A stretch of DNA of 64,000 bases from Pyrinomonas methylaliphatogenes (GCF_000820845.2 NZ_CBXV010000005.1:186001-250000); one strand, 5' to 3'. Positions 53,811 through 63,035 are shown, counted from the first letter of the stretch. The notes: a model not told the origin generated them from the letters alone. Made by a program: numbers and translations.

Positions 53811-54560
53811 ATGAGTTTCCGATTAGCCAAAGATGCCCGCCCGCAAGCGCGCACGCTTCTACTGGTGACAGCCTTGAGCATCGCTCTATGGTTCGTCCCG
53901 TATGCGGAGATTGTGACCTATCCGTTCCGCCTTTTCGTCACCTTCATTCACGAAGGCGGGCACGCTCTGGCCGCCGTATTGACGGGGAACGCCGTCTACG
54001 GTCTGCGCATCATGTCAAGCGGAAGCGGCGTGACGTTGACGACCGAAAACGGATTGCTTTCCGGTCTCATCATTTCGAGCGCCGGTTATCTGGGCGCGAT
54101 GCTCTATGGGGCGTTGCTTCTGCTTTTGATCCGCCGCGCCGTCGTCGCGCGCCGCGTGCTCATACTCTCCGCCGCGCTCATCCTGACGTTGACGGTGGCC
54201 TACGGGTTGACCAGCCTTTTCACCGTCATCGCTGGAGTGATCATCTCTTCGGGATTGCTTCTGGCCGCGCTCTTCTTCAGCCCGCAGGCGGCGACCTTTT
54301 TGATCAACTTCTTGGCCGCGCAATGCGTGCTCAACGCTCTTCTGGATCTGAAGACGGCGCTTTTCTTGTCCTCTCCGTTCGCGCCGCGCGTGCCGACCGA
54401 CGCCATGAACATGGCCGAGGCGACGGGCATCCCAGCCTTTCTCTGGTCGATCATCTGGATCGCGCTCGCGTTGATGATACTCTTCTATGCGCTCCGTTCG
54501 TTTGCGGAGAAGAGGACGCCAACTCAACCGGACCTGCCATTTGACGATGAATTGGACTGA
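53811..54560 (+). CDS. M50-type membrane metalloprotease-like protein
   Basis: 249 residues from ATG 53811 (GAGGAG upstream). HExxH-type zinc motif HEGGHALAAVLTG in the second membrane span, and several more spans (about 80-110, 120-155). The compact form resembles the M50B family; a second metal ligand near NALLDLKTALF is plausible. Substrate unknown. The 100-codon gene overlaps its end. Confidence 0.85.
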   Translation: MSFRLAKDARPQARTLLLVTALSIALWFVPYAEIVTYPFRLFVTFIHEGGHALAAVLTGNAVYGLRIMSSGSGVTLTTENGLLSGLIISSAGYLGAMLYGALLLLLIRRAVVARRVLILSAALILTLTVAYGLTSLFTVIAGVIISSGLLLAALFFSPQAATFLINFLAAQCVLNALLDLKTALFLSSPFAPRVPTDAMNMAEATGIPAFLWSIIWIALALMILFYALRSFAEKRTPTQPDLPFDDELD

Positions 54561-54849
54561 GCGCAGCCAGAAGAAGGTGGCTTGCTTCTCATGCCAAGAA
54601 AGGCCGTCGCTGTTGAGCGAGTTGCCGGTTGGGGCGCGGCTTCTCGTCCGCTGTCGCGCTGATTGGCGCGAAGCGAGCGTGGCGAAGAAAGGATCCGCGC
54701 ATATCACGCTTGTCGTGAGCGCTCCTTCGGGGCGCGCCTATCGCCTACGTCGCGCGGGCGATCTCGCCTTGTCGTATGATGGCGAACTGCCGTTGCTCGG
54801 CGCTGGCGAGTGGCGCGCGCATTTGGTGCGCGCTGACCTCCGTTGGTAG
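54547..54849 (+). CDS. Small protein (100 residues) overlapping the M50 gene, unknown
   Basis: ATG 54547 lies inside the last codons of the M50-like gene. Contains a CxxC (VACFSCQERP), then a beta-rich stretch (ARLLVRCRADWREASVAKKG, GRAYRLRRAGDLALSYDGEL) that suggests a small barrel. No family recognised. The receiver-like gene follows after 13 bp. Confidence 0.55.
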   Translation: MNWTERSQKKVACFSCQERPSLLSELPVGARLLVRCRADWREASVAKKGSAHITLVVSAPSGRAYRLRRAGDLALSYDGELPLLGAGEWRAHLVRADLRW

Positions 54850-54862
54850 GAAGGGAAGGATT

Positions 54863-55252
54863 ATGGCTGAGGGAATCATCGCCGTCGTGGACGATCTCTT
54901 CTTCGCGGCCAAAATCAAGGGTGCGGCAGAAGCGCTCGGCGTCGCGCTGAGGGTAGCCAAAGATGTTGACAGCGCGCTGGAACGGAGCGCGGAGGAAAAG
55001 CCGCGACTCTTCATCATCGATCTTCAAAGCGTGAAGTTCGATCCCTTCGCTTTAATCGAGCGGTTGAAAAGCGACGCCGCCTTGCGCGACGTGCCAGCGC
55101 TCGGCTTCTTCTCCCATGTGCAAGTGGAGCTCGCGCGGCGGGCGAAGAGCGCGGGCTGCGATCTGGTGCTGCCGCGGTCCGTTTTCGTAAAAAGTTTGCC
55201 GGCCATCTTATCGGGCGAGCTTCCATCTTCGGAAAACCCTTCTGGATTTTGA
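54863..55252 (+). CDS. Stand-alone receiver-like protein with altered switch residue
   Basis: 129 residues from ATG 54863 with GGAAGG upstream. Receiver fold: acidic pair VVDD near residue 10, the phospho-acceptor Asp in LFIIDLQS (about 52), hydroxyl position in GFFSH, but the conserved Lys is replaced by Arg (LVLPRSVF). Phosphorylation signalling may be weakened. Converges with flhB (2 bp apart). It might work with the flagellar or another system; not known. Confidence 0.7.
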   Translation: MAEGIIAVVDDLFFAAKIKGAAEALGVALRVAKDVDSALERSAEEKPRLFIIDLQSVKFDPFALIERLKSDAALRDVPALGFFSHVQVELARRAKSAGCDLVLPRSVFVKSLPAILSGELPSSENPSGF

Positions 55253-55254
55253 GG

Positions 55255-56325
55255 TCATTCGGCAGGCGGCTGCGCCTTCCGTTGACGGTAGACGTAGGCG
55301 AGCACTTCGGCGACGGCGCGGAAGAATTCCGGCGGGATCATGCGTCCGACATCGACGGCGCGATAAAGGGCGCGCGCAAGCGGCGGATTCTCGATGATGG
55401 CGACCGAATGCGCGCGCGCGATTTGACGTATTCGCTGGGCCAGATAGTCGACGCCTTTGGCGACGACGACCGGCGCGGCATCTCGCGTCCTGTCGTATCG
55501 TAACGCGACAGCGTAATGCTGAGGATTGACGACGACGACATCGGCGCGCGGCACTTCGACGGCGATCCGTTTTTGCAAAAGCGCGCGCGCGGCGCGTCGG
55601 CGTTGCCCTTTGATCAGCGGATCGCCTTCCTGTTCGCGCAACTCGTCCTTCAGTTCCTGCTTTGTCATGCGGAGCGAACGTTCGTGTTTGAGCCATCCAT
55701 AACCGTAATCGAGCGCGGCGAGGATCAGCATGGCGAGCCCGGCGCGTAGGGCAAAGTCAAAAGCGGAGGAGCCGAGTTTGGCGAGCGTTTGCGCGGCTGG
55801 CGAACCGACCAGCTCAGCCACGTGGGCGATAGTTTGAGCGAGGATCAGATAGCTGATCGAACCGAGGGCGGCGAGTTTCAAGACGCTCTTTAGCGCCTCG
55901 AACGGAGCGTTGCTGAAAGTCCGGCGGAGATTGGCGGATGGATTGAAACTTTCGGCGCGCAGTTTCAACACTTCGGGAGCGAAGATCCATCCGCCCTGAA
56001 CGACGTTCCCGGCGATTCCGCCCGCAAGCGCGGCGGCGATGGCGGGTGCGGCGAGCAACGCGAGATCGGTCAGCGCATCGATCACGATCTGGTGAAGATC
56101 GTTGATCGAAAAAGGAGAGGCCGCGGCCCTTTCGACTAGGCGCGTGTTGTTGATGAAGAGGTTGGCGGCCCGCTGGCCCAGCCCGTCGCCAGTGGCGCGC
56201 AGCGCCGCGAGGGCGGCGAGAAAGGCGATCGCCGCCGCGAACTCCGGACGCCGCGCGATCTGTCCGCGTTTCCTCGCCTCTTCGCGCCTTTTCGGCGTAG
56301 CTCGTTCTGTCCGTTCGCCCGACAC
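55255..56325 (-). CDS. flhB: Flagellar export gate switch protein FlhB
   Basis: 356 residues, GTG start with GAAGAGGAAG upstream. N-term SGERTERATPKRREEARKRG, four membrane spans within 35-210, and the C-domain with VVVNPQHYAVALRYDRTRDA. The usual autocleavage motif NPTH reads NPQH here. FlhB controls the switch from rod/hook to filament export. Last gene of the flagellar run; flhA does not follow. Confidence 0.93.
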   Translation of the reverse strand: MSGERTERATPKRREEARKRGQIARRPEFAAAIAFLAALAALRATGDGLGQRAANLFINNTRLVERAAASPFSINDLHQIVIDALTDLALLAAPAIAAALAGGIAGNVVQGGWIFAPEVLKLRAESFNPSANLRRTFSNAPFEALKSVLKLAALGSISYLILAQTIAHVAELVGSPAAQTLAKLGSSAFDFALRAGLAMLILAALDYGYGWLKHERSLRMTKQELKDELREQEGDPLIKGQRRRAARALLQKRIAVEVPRADVVVVNPQHYAVALRYDRTRDAAPVVVAKGVDYLAQRIRQIARAHSVAIIENPPLARALYRAVDVGRMIPPEFFRAVAEVLAYVYRQRKAQPPAE

Positions 56326-56357
56326 AGCTTCTTCCTCTTCAACCGATCAGGCGAAAG

Positions 56358-57137
56358 CTAGATCGCGTTTATCGCGCGCAGCAGGTTCGCGCGCATCGCC
56401 GTAAATGCTGTGCGCACGGCGCCCGGAAGAAAGTAGAGCGTCGCGCCGATGACCCACAGACCGACGGCGATCTTGATCGGGAAGCTGAGCATGAGGATCT
56501 GAAGTTGCGGCGCGACGCGCCCGGCGATCGCCAGCGCGAACTCGACCAGAAGCAGAGCGATGAAGACCGGCGCCGCAAGAGCGATGCCGATGGCTAGTGA
56601 ATCGGCGGAGAGGCGGATGAGCATCTCGGCAAGTTGCGGTGTGACGCGCGGCATCGCAGGGGCGGCGATGTTGAAGCTACGCACGGTCGCGATCAGAAAC
56701 CAGTGATGCCCATCGGCGGCGAGCAGTACCATCAGGCCGAGCAGATGAGCCAGAATGCCAAGCGCCGTCGTTCGCGCGCGCGTCGCCGGATCGATCGTGC
56801 TCGCCAGCGAAAGCCCGAGTTGAAAGGTGATCACTTCCGCCGCCACTTGAAGGCCATTCATCACCATTTGCCCGACGATGCCGAGAGCGCAGCCGATGAG
56901 CAGTTCGCGCGCGATGATGAGCGTGAAAGCGATCGGATCCATCGGCGGCGAAGGCAGGTGCGGGATGACGATCGGCGCGACGCAAAGCGCCAGAACGAAG
57001 GCTAAAAACGCCCGCACGCGCGGTTGAATCGCGTCATGGCTCCAAAACGGGGCGAAGGTGACCAGCCCGCCGACGCGCGCGAGCACGATCGCGAAAAGCA
57101 GTACGGGGCGCAGCGGAATGGTGATCTGGTCGAGCAC
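56358..57137 (-). CDS. fliR: Flagellar export gate protein FliR
   Basis: 259 residues, six to eight membrane spans; LLFAIVLARVGGLVTFAPFW and LALCVAPIVIPHLP at the N-terminus and PVFIALLLVEFALAIAGRVAPQL later are family patterns. Part of the FliPQR gate. Ends 32 bp before flhB. Confidence 0.94.
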   Translation of the reverse strand: MLDQITIPLRPVLLFAIVLARVGGLVTFAPFWSHDAIQPRVRAFLAFVLALCVAPIVIPHLPSPPMDPIAFTLIIARELLIGCALGIVGQMVMNGLQVAAEVITFQLGLSLASTIDPATRARTTALGILAHLLGLMVLLAADGHHWFLIATVRSFNIAAPAMPRVTPQLAEMLIRLSADSLAIGIALAAPVFIALLLVEFALAIAGRVAPQLQILMLSFPIKIAVGLWVIGATLYFLPGAVRTAFTAMRANLLRAINAI

Positions 57138-57150
57138 GATTTCAAGTCGC

Positions 57151-57420
57151 CTACCTGATGTATGGCGTAAAATCGCTGAAGAGCGCTTGCGTGAAGGTGA
57201 TCAGTACACGCAACGCCCAAGGGAAAGTGACGAGAAAGACGATGAAGATCACGGCGACGCGCGGCGCGAAACTGAAGGTTTGATCTTGGATCGAGGTGAG
57301 CGTCTGGATCAAGCTCACGACGACGCCGACGACGATCGCCGCCGCGAGCATGGGCGCCGTGATCCACATCAGCGTCTCCAGCGCGCGTTGCATGAGCGTT
57401 AGAACGAGTGCGTCAGACAT
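57151..57420 (-). CDS. fliQ: Flagellar export gate protein FliQ
   Basis: 89 residues from ATG 57420. Two membrane spans with LMQRALETLMWITAPMLAAA and VVGVVVSLIQTLTSIQDQTFSF, the FliQ signature. A longer frame to 57489 is only upstream sequence. Confidence 0.94.
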   Translation of the reverse strand: MSDALVLTLMQRALETLMWITAPMLAAAIVVGVVVSLIQTLTSIQDQTFSFAPRVAVIFIVFLVTFPWALRVLITFTQALFSDFTPYIR

Positions 57421-57446
57421 ATCCGAGAAGCCTTCTAACCCTTTGG

Positions 57447-58211
57447 TCACATTACGCTCCTGACGAGCGATCCGACGATCAAATACCACCCATCAACCAT
57501 GACGAAGAGCAGAATCTTCAGCGGCATGGAGATGATGACGGGCGGAAGTTGCATCATGCCCATCGAGAGAAGGACCGAAGAGACGGCCATATCGATGATG
57601 AGAAACGGGATGAAGAGCACGAAGCCGATCTGAAAGGCCGTCTTCAGCTCCGAGATCATGTAGGCCGGGACGAGCGCCGTCGTCGGTACGTCATCCGGCG
57701 TGCGCGGGCGCGGGCTGCCCGAAAGCTGGATGAAGAGCGCCAGATCGCGTTCGCGCGTATGTTTGAGCATGTAGGCGCGCAACGGGACGAGGGCGCGCGT
57801 GAGCGCTTCCGTGTGCGAGATCTGTCCGGCCATCAGCGGCGCAAGCGCTTCCGTGTGGACGCGGGCGAAAACGGGTCCCATGACGAACATCGTCAGAAAG
57901 AGCGCTAGCCCGAGGAGCACTTGATTGTTCGGCGCTTCGGTCGTGCCGAGCGCTTGGCGTAAGAAGTGGAAGACGACGATGAGCCGCGTAAAGCAGGTCA
58001 TCGAAATCAGGATGGCGGGGATGAAGCTGAGGAGCGTGAGGATGAGGACGATCTGAATCGGCAGCGATAGCGCGTTGTTTTGCGTCAGATTCAACTGCGG
58101 GTTCGGATCGGTCGCGGCGGCGAGGCAGGAGAAGGGAAGGACGAGCGGCAGAAACGCCAACGCGAGCGGTCGGCTGAGGCGGAGCGGCAAGTTCTGATCT
58201 CTCGTGCTCAT
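57447..58211 (-). CDS. fliP: Flagellar export gate protein FliP
   Basis: 254 residues with a cleavable signal peptide (LALAFLPLVLPFSCLAAAT), then LLSFIPAILISMTCFTRLIVVFHFLRQALGT and, near the end, MAVSSVLLSMGMMQLPPVIISMPLKILLFV, both diagnostic. Core of the export pore. Confidence 0.96.
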   Translation of the reverse strand: MSTRDQNLPLRLSRPLALAFLPLVLPFSCLAAATDPNPQLNLTQNNALSLPIQIVLILTLLSFIPAILISMTCFTRLIVVFHFLRQALGTTEAPNNQVLLGLALFLTMFVMGPVFARVHTEALAPLMAGQISHTEALTRALVPLRAYMLKHTRERDLALFIQLSGSPRPRTPDDVPTTALVPAYMISELKTAFQIGFVLFIPFLIIDMAVSSVLLSMGMMQLPPVIISMPLKILLFVMVDGWYLIVGSLVRSVM

Positions 58212-58234
58212 GACGGGCGATTCAAATCGATCAC

Positions 58235-58789
58235 TTAAGAAAGTCCATCAGGTCCGCGCGCGACGAGCGCGTCGGCGCGTTCTAATTCGGCGGCGAAATC
58301 CTCGTTGAGCAGATCGGCGACCGATCCGACCGGAGCCGGCTCTTCGCTCACCTCTTCGGTGAGCAGCGTCACGGCATGCGGCGTCGATCCGATAAGCAAG
58401 GTGCGCGAGCCGAAACGCACGACCGAAAGGCTGCGCTCGCGTCCGAGCGTGACCGAGGAGAGCACGACCAGTTCCGGCGCGTCGCCCATCGTCGGACTTG
58501 CCTTGGCGAGGCCGAATCGGCGAAGAAGGATGGAGCCGCCGATGATGAGGCCGAGGATGATGATCAACGAACCCATGGTGCGCGCTATGAGGTTGAACGT
58601 CTCCGGTTGGTCGGGCGCTCCTGCCATTCGCTCATCCAGGAACGATCGCCCTTCGGAAGGCGGCGCAGGTTGCGAGGCTTGCGGCGGCGTGCTCATCTGC
58701 TCGCCCGTCTGCGCGCGCGCCTGTAAGACGCTCGACAGGATGAGAGCGAGCGCTAAGGCGACGAAACGGAATGTGACGCGACCTTTCAT
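58235..58789 (-). CDS. fliO: Flagellar biosynthesis protein FliO
   Basis: 184 residues. Signal-like N-terminus, disordered Pro-rich part, then one membrane span (LIARTMGSLIIILGLIIGGS) and a FliO domain (ELVVLSSVTLGRERSLSVVR, TLLIGSTPHAVTLL). Helps assemble FliP. Seven bp after fliN, 23 bp before fliP. Confidence 0.87.
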   Translation of the reverse strand: MKGRVTFRFVALALALILSSVLQARAQTGEQMSTPPQASQPAPPSEGRSFLDERMAGAPDQPETFNLIARTMGSLIIILGLIIGGSILLRRFGLAKASPTMGDAPELVVLSSVTLGRERSLSVVRFGSRTLLIGSTPHAVTLLTEEVSEEPAPVGSVADLLNEDFAAELERADALVARGPDGLS

Positions 58790-58796
58790 CTTTCGA

Positions 58797-59126
58797 TCAC
58801 CTCGGTTCGGGGCCGATGATCTCGTTGATGCGCACGCCTGTGCGATCTTCGATCATCAGTATTTCGCCGCGCGCAAGGCAACGGTCGCCAGCCAGCACAT
58901 CCACGCCCTCGCCGGTTGAACGCGACAGTTGGATGATGCTTCCCGGCTCAAGCTCGAGCAGCGCGCGCACGGTCATCCGCGTGCGCCCGAGTTCCATGAT
59001 GAGCGGCACTTGCAGGTCGAGGAAGTCTCGCCATGCTTCTAGATCGGCGCGATTCGCCGCTTGGAGTTGCTCGGTCGTCATTGGAAGTTCCGGTTCGAGA
59101 GATGGAATCTGGCGCCAGCGCGTCAC
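58797..59126 (-). CDS. fliN: Flagellar switch protein FliN (SpoA domain)
   Basis: 109 residues; the C-terminal SpoA domain has VPLIMELGRTRMTVRALLEL, GSIIQLSRSTGEGVDVLAGDR and ARGEILMIEDRTGVRINEII, the classical FliN pattern. It forms the C-ring. The usual neighbour fliM, between fliL and fliN in many clusters, is absent: the gap to fliL is 44 bp. Confidence 0.92.
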   Translation of the reverse strand: MTRWRQIPSLEPELPMTTEQLQAANRADLEAWRDFLDLQVPLIMELGRTRMTVRALLELEPGSIIQLSRSTGEGVDVLAGDRCLARGEILMIEDRTGVRINEIIGPEPR

Positions 59127-59170
59127 GAGCTGAATGGTCGTTCGTCATCTTCGCTGGTCCAGTGATCGGA

Positions 59171-59743
59171 TCATAATTGAACGATGAAATCCGTGATATA
59201 GATGGCGCGCACTTCGGGTTCGGGAACCGCGGCGCGCGCGGCGCGCAGAAGCTCTTTGCGCAGTTCAGCTTTACCTTCGGGCGTCAAGATCTCGTCGGAA
59301 GTTTTGGTCGTCAAAACGGCGAGCATGGCGTTACGCACTCGCGTGACGAAGAGCGGATCGGGTTTGTCTTTCTCCAGCCCTTCGCCCAACCCTATGCTGA
59401 CGGTCATCCGTAGGTAGCGCGCCTCGCCTTTATCGGCGAGGTTGACGATGAACGGCTGAAGTTCGATGACCTGCTTGACATCGCTATCATCGGGCAGATT
59501 CATCTCGACGACCTTGGCGTTGCCAGCTCTCTTTTCGGCTCCGCTCTCGTCTGCGGCCTCTTCATCCGACGCTCGCTGACGCTTGCTCTTCTCGGCGGTG
59601 TTCTTGCTCGCGGCGCGGCTGAAATAGAAGTATCCGCCTCCGCCGCCAGCGGCGAGCGCGAGGAGAAGGGCGATGACGGTGATGATCAGTCCTCTTTTGC
59701 TCTTCTTCGGCGGAGCGGGCGGGGTTTGCGGTGCGTCACTCAT
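59171..59743 (-). CDS. fliL: Flagellar basal-body-associated protein FliL
   Basis: 190 residues: Pro-rich cytoplasmic start, membrane span RGLIITVIALLLALAAGGGG (about 16-38), a charged Lys/Glu linker and a periplasmic domain with LQPFIVNLADKGEARYLRMTVSIGL. Surrounds the stator and supports torque. Confidence 0.88.
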   Translation of the reverse strand: MSDAPQTPPAPPKKSKRGLIITVIALLLALAAGGGGGYFYFSRAASKNTAEKSKRQRASDEEAADESGAEKRAGNAKVVEMNLPDDSDVKQVIELQPFIVNLADKGEARYLRMTVSIGLGEGLEKDKPDPLFVTRVRNAMLAVLTTKTSDEILTPEGKAELRKELLRAARAAVPEPEVRAIYITDFIVQL

Positions 59744-59913
59744 AGCGACCTCCCAGCGTGATCAATGCGAGAACTGTGCCAAAATGGTTGATGCGGGAAA
59801 GTGGCTTCGTGGGCCGATCAAACGTCTGTTGATGAACTTCTTCGACGCCGATTCGACGCTCGTTTCGTCGGGAATCCGACACTTCGCGGCAAAGAGAGCT
59901 AGAGCGCGTCCGA

Positions 59914-60762
59914 TCAGCGGTCGCCAGGTTTCGCTTCGCCAGCGACGTTAACTGAACGTTCCGCCTGCGGTTCCCCTTCGCCCGATGATGTCTCGCTTTG
60001 CTTTTGTCCATGGAGGCGAAGGACCGTGATGCTGATGCGCCTGTTGGCCGCGGCGTAAGGGTCTTCGGGAACGAGCGGCTGAGTGTCGGCGTAACCGACG
60101 ATGCGGCGGATCTGCTCCGGGCGGACGCAATTGGCTTCGAGTTCGCGGCGCGCGGCGTTGGCCCGATCAGCCGACAGCTCCCAGTTCGTGTAGGTCGAAC
60201 CCGGAGGGAAGTGGTGGCGATCGGTGTGACCGCCGACGACGATTGGGTTCGGCAACCCGCAGATGGCGCGCGCTATTTCGGCTAGAATGGCACGCGCGTC
60301 AGGCGTCAGTTGCGCGCTGCCCGAGCTGAACGAGACGCGCTCGGCCTTGTCGAGTATCTGAATGCGCAGCCCCTCTTCGGTGATCTCGATCTTGATCTGA
60401 TCTTTGTACTTTGAGAATTCCGGGCGCGTTTCGAACTCCTTGCGCAGCAGCGTCGCCGCGCTAAAAAGCGCTTGCTCTTCGTCTTTCGATTCGAGCGAAG
60501 TCGGAGCTTTGCTCACCTTTCGTGGTCCCGTGAGGATACCGCCGGTGAGCGTATCGAAGACTCCGGGCGATCGGAAGTAGTTGGCGATGGCCTGCTTCAA
60601 CTTGATGTCGGCTTGCGAAACGAGCCACAGGACGAGAAACAGCGCCATCATCGCGGTCACGAAATCGGCGTAAGCGACCTTCCATGCGCCGCCGTGGTGA
60701 CCATCATGCGCCTTGACCTTCTTGATCCGCCGACGCGGTTTCTTCTCCGGTTCTTTGACCAT
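59914..60762 (-). CDS. motB: Stator protein MotB
   Basis: 282 residues. A basic N-terminus, then a single span AYADFVTAMMALFLVLWLVS containing the ion-carrying Asp, and a C-terminal OmpA-like peptidoglycan-binding domain (VVGGHTDRHHFPPG, NWELSADRANAARRELEANC, NRRISITVL). Twenty-one bp after motA. Confidence 0.93.
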   Translation of the reverse strand: MVKEPEKKPRRRIKKVKAHDGHHGGAWKVAYADFVTAMMALFLVLWLVSQADIKLKQAIANYFRSPGVFDTLTGGILTGPRKVSKAPTSLESKDEEQALFSAATLLRKEFETRPEFSKYKDQIKIEITEEGLRIQILDKAERVSFSSGSAQLTPDARAILAEIARAICGLPNPIVVGGHTDRHHFPPGSTYTNWELSADRANAARRELEANCVRPEQIRRIVGYADTQPLVPEDPYAAANRRISITVLRLHGQKQSETSSGEGEPQAERSVNVAGEAKPGDR

Positions 60763-60783
60763 GCTCGAAGAAAGTTTGCCAAA

Positions 60784-61644
60784 CTATCTGGGCTTGATTT
60801 CGCGCAGTTGCGTTTCGATCTCCGCGCTCGGCGGACGAACGAAGCTATAGATGGTCTTGCGCGCGAATTCGACCGCCGTGATCGGCGCCGCGCCATTAGC
60901 GAAGGCGACCAGCCCGGCTTTGATACAGGCGAAATAGCGCGCCTCTTCGTGTGCCAGATTGTTGATGTTGTTCGCCAGCGGCGCGACGATCCCGTAGCAC
61001 AAAAGGAGCCCGAGGAAAGTGCCGACGAGCGCCGCGGCGATGTGGTGGCCCAGTTCTTCCGGCGGCCCATCCAGATGTTGCATCGTGACGACGATGCCGA
61101 GAACAGCCGCGACGATGCCAAGTCCGGGCATCGAGTCGGCGGTGCGCATCAAGATGGAGGGGACGAGCGAATTCTCTTCGTGATGCGTCTCGATTTCGGC
61201 TTCCATCGCCAATTCGAGCTCTTCGGATTGCGCCGCGCCATTGACCAGAAGCTTCAAAGCATCGCAGAAGAACTCGACGGCGTGATGATTGGCGAGAAAC
61301 GAAGGGTACTTGGAGAAGATCGAAGAGGTGGCTGGCGAATTCACGTCCTCTTCGAGCGAGAGCATGCCGTTCTTCTTCGCGTTGACGTAGATCTCGTATT
61401 GCAGCCGCAGCAGTTCGGCGAACGCCTCTTTGCTATACGGTGACCCTTTGAGCGCGGCGGGGATCTTTTTGGCCATCAGCGCCAAAGTCTTCGGCGGAGT
61501 CGAGGTGATGATCGAGCCGAGCGCGGCGCCGCCGATGATGAGCAACTCCGACGGTTGAAACAGCACGACCAGCGGCCCGTTGACCAAAAGATAGCCGCCG
61601 ATGACGCTTGATAAGACGATAACTATTCCGATGATGACGAACAT
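60784..61644 (-). CDS. motA: Stator protein MotA
   Basis: 286 residues, four membrane spans (N-terminal pair and about 175-225). TADSMPGLGIVAAVLGIVVTM and AALVGTFLGLLLCYGIVAPL are the Pro-containing segments of the ion channel. The pattern fits a proton stator. A hairpin at 61702-61740 separates it from flgE. Confidence 0.94.
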   Translation of the reverse strand: MFVIIGIVIVLSSVIGGYLLVNGPLVVLFQPSELLIIGGAALGSIITSTPPKTLALMAKKIPAALKGSPYSKEAFAELLRLQYEIYVNAKKNGMLSLEEDVNSPATSSIFSKYPSFLANHHAVEFFCDALKLLVNGAAQSEELELAMEAEIETHHEENSLVPSILMRTADSMPGLGIVAAVLGIVVTMQHLDGPPEELGHHIAAALVGTFLGLLLCYGIVAPLANNINNLAHEEARYFACIKAGLVAFANGAAPITAVEFARKTIYSFVRPPSAEIETQLREIKPR

Positions 61645-61701
61645 AAGGAAGACCTACCCACACTCCCTTTTCGGCAGCGACGGCGCGAAACTTTAAAGGT
61701 G

Positions 61702-61740
61702 GCTTCGGGCTCCGAAACGCCTTCGTTCGGGGCCCGAAGC
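61702..61740 (-). terminator. Hairpin between flgE and motA
   Basis: 9-bp stem gcttcgggc / gcccgaagc extended inward by ccgaa/ttcgg; a likely attenuator or processing site in the flagellar operon. Confidence 0.5.
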
Positions 61741-61750
61741 TGGATTTCGG

Positions 61751-63022
61751 CTAGATGATCTGCATCAGATCCTGCAGCGTTTGGTTGATCGTCGTAATCA
61801 CGCGGGAGTTGGCTTGAAAAGCTCGCTGCGCGATGATCAGTTCGGTGAATTCGGTCGCGATGTCAACGTTGCTCTGTTCGAGCGCGCTGCCGACGACCTC
61901 GCCGCGCCCTCCCGTCAAAGCCGGCCCGATCGAAGGTTGTCCGGAAGCGGGCGTTTCGCCGAACAGGTTGTTCCCCAGATGGCGCAGCCCATCTTGCGAG
62001 TTGAAGGAGGCGAGGGCAAACTGCGCTAGAGCGCGCGTCTGGCCGTTGCTGAAGATGCCGTAGATCGTCCCCGTGCTGTCCGTCGAAATGGAGATGCCGT
62101 TGAGCGATCCGGCGGCGAATCCGTTCTGATCGGTCGAGCCGACCGCTGATGGGCCGGCATAGTTGGTGAAGTTCGATGGACCCTGCGATCCATCCGGGTT
62201 TTGGCGATAGAGCTCGAGGTCGATCTGCGGCAAGGTCGCGCCATCGAGCTTCGTTTGATCGGGAAGGATGGCGAGCGAAGTGGTCGGAAATTGCAGGAGA
62301 CCGTTCGAATCGAAGCTGAAGGTCACCTGATTGCTCGCCGCGCCGCCATCGGCGCTCAATTGCGCCGCGTTGCCGTCGAGCGTCGCCGTGACGTCGTATT
62401 GGCCGTTGCCCTGTTTGGTGAAGGTCAGATCGAGCGTGTGCGCGACGCCGCGCGAATCGAAGACTTGCACGGGGGCGTGAAAGACCGTCCCGACCGGCGC
62501 GCTGCTGTCGAGATTGGCGCGCAAGGTCGCGCGCGTCGTCATGGCCGGCGGGATGATCTCGCCGAGCGGGACTTTGATCGGCGCAAGAGGCGTGCCGGGT
62601 TGGATCTTCCCATCGACGGCCATATAGCCGAGCACACGATGTCCGCCCGAGGTTACGAGGTAACCTTCGCGATTGAGGACGAAATCGCCGGCGCGCGTGA
62701 AGGCGCGAAAGCCGGCTTCATCCTCGACGATGAAAAAACCGTTGCCTTGAATGGCAGCGTTAGTCGCCGAAGCCGATTCATTGATGTTGCCCTGCGCGAA
62801 GTTCGTGCGCGTGGCTGCCGTGCGCACACCGTTGCCGAATTGTATGACGCCGCCCGCGCCGTTGATGCGCGTCCCTGAAGCGCTGGCAAACACGTCGGCG
62901 AAGCTGATGGAGCTGCTCTTGAAGGCGACGGTGTTCGCGTTGGCGATGTTGTTCCCGGTCGTCGAAAGCGCGTCGGAGCTTGCGCGCAGGCCCGAGATCG
63001 CAGTCGAGAACGAAAAGGGCAT
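61751..63022 (-). CDS. flgE: Flagellar hook protein FlgE
   Basis: 423 residues. Rod/hook N-terminal helix (ISGLRASSDALSTTGNNIAN) and C-terminal heptad helix (LIIAQRAFQANSRVITTINQ) flank the variable D1/D2 domains. Hook polymer. Thirteen bp after flgD. Confidence 0.95.
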   Translation of the reverse strand: MPFSFSTAISGLRASSDALSTTGNNIANANTVAFKSSSISFADVFASASGTRINGAGGVIQFGNGVRTAATRTNFAQGNINESASATNAAIQGNGFFIVEDEAGFRAFTRAGDFVLNREGYLVTSGGHRVLGYMAVDGKIQPGTPLAPIKVPLGEIIPPAMTTRATLRANLDSSAPVGTVFHAPVQVFDSRGVAHTLDLTFTKQGNGQYDVTATLDGNAAQLSADGGAASNQVTFSFDSNGLLQFPTTSLAILPDQTKLDGATLPQIDLELYRQNPDGSQGPSNFTNYAGPSAVGSTDQNGFAAGSLNGISISTDSTGTIYGIFSNGQTRALAQFALASFNSQDGLRHLGNNLFGETPASGQPSIGPALTGGRGEVVGSALEQSNVDIATEFTELIIAQRAFQANSRVITTINQTLQDLMQII

Positions 63023-63035
63023 AACTACCTCCTAG

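Noticed and set aside
60472-61443. 323-codon plus-strand frame opposite motA/motB
   Set aside because: Overlaps two certain genes on the other strand and has Arg/Asp-rich, non-protein-like composition.
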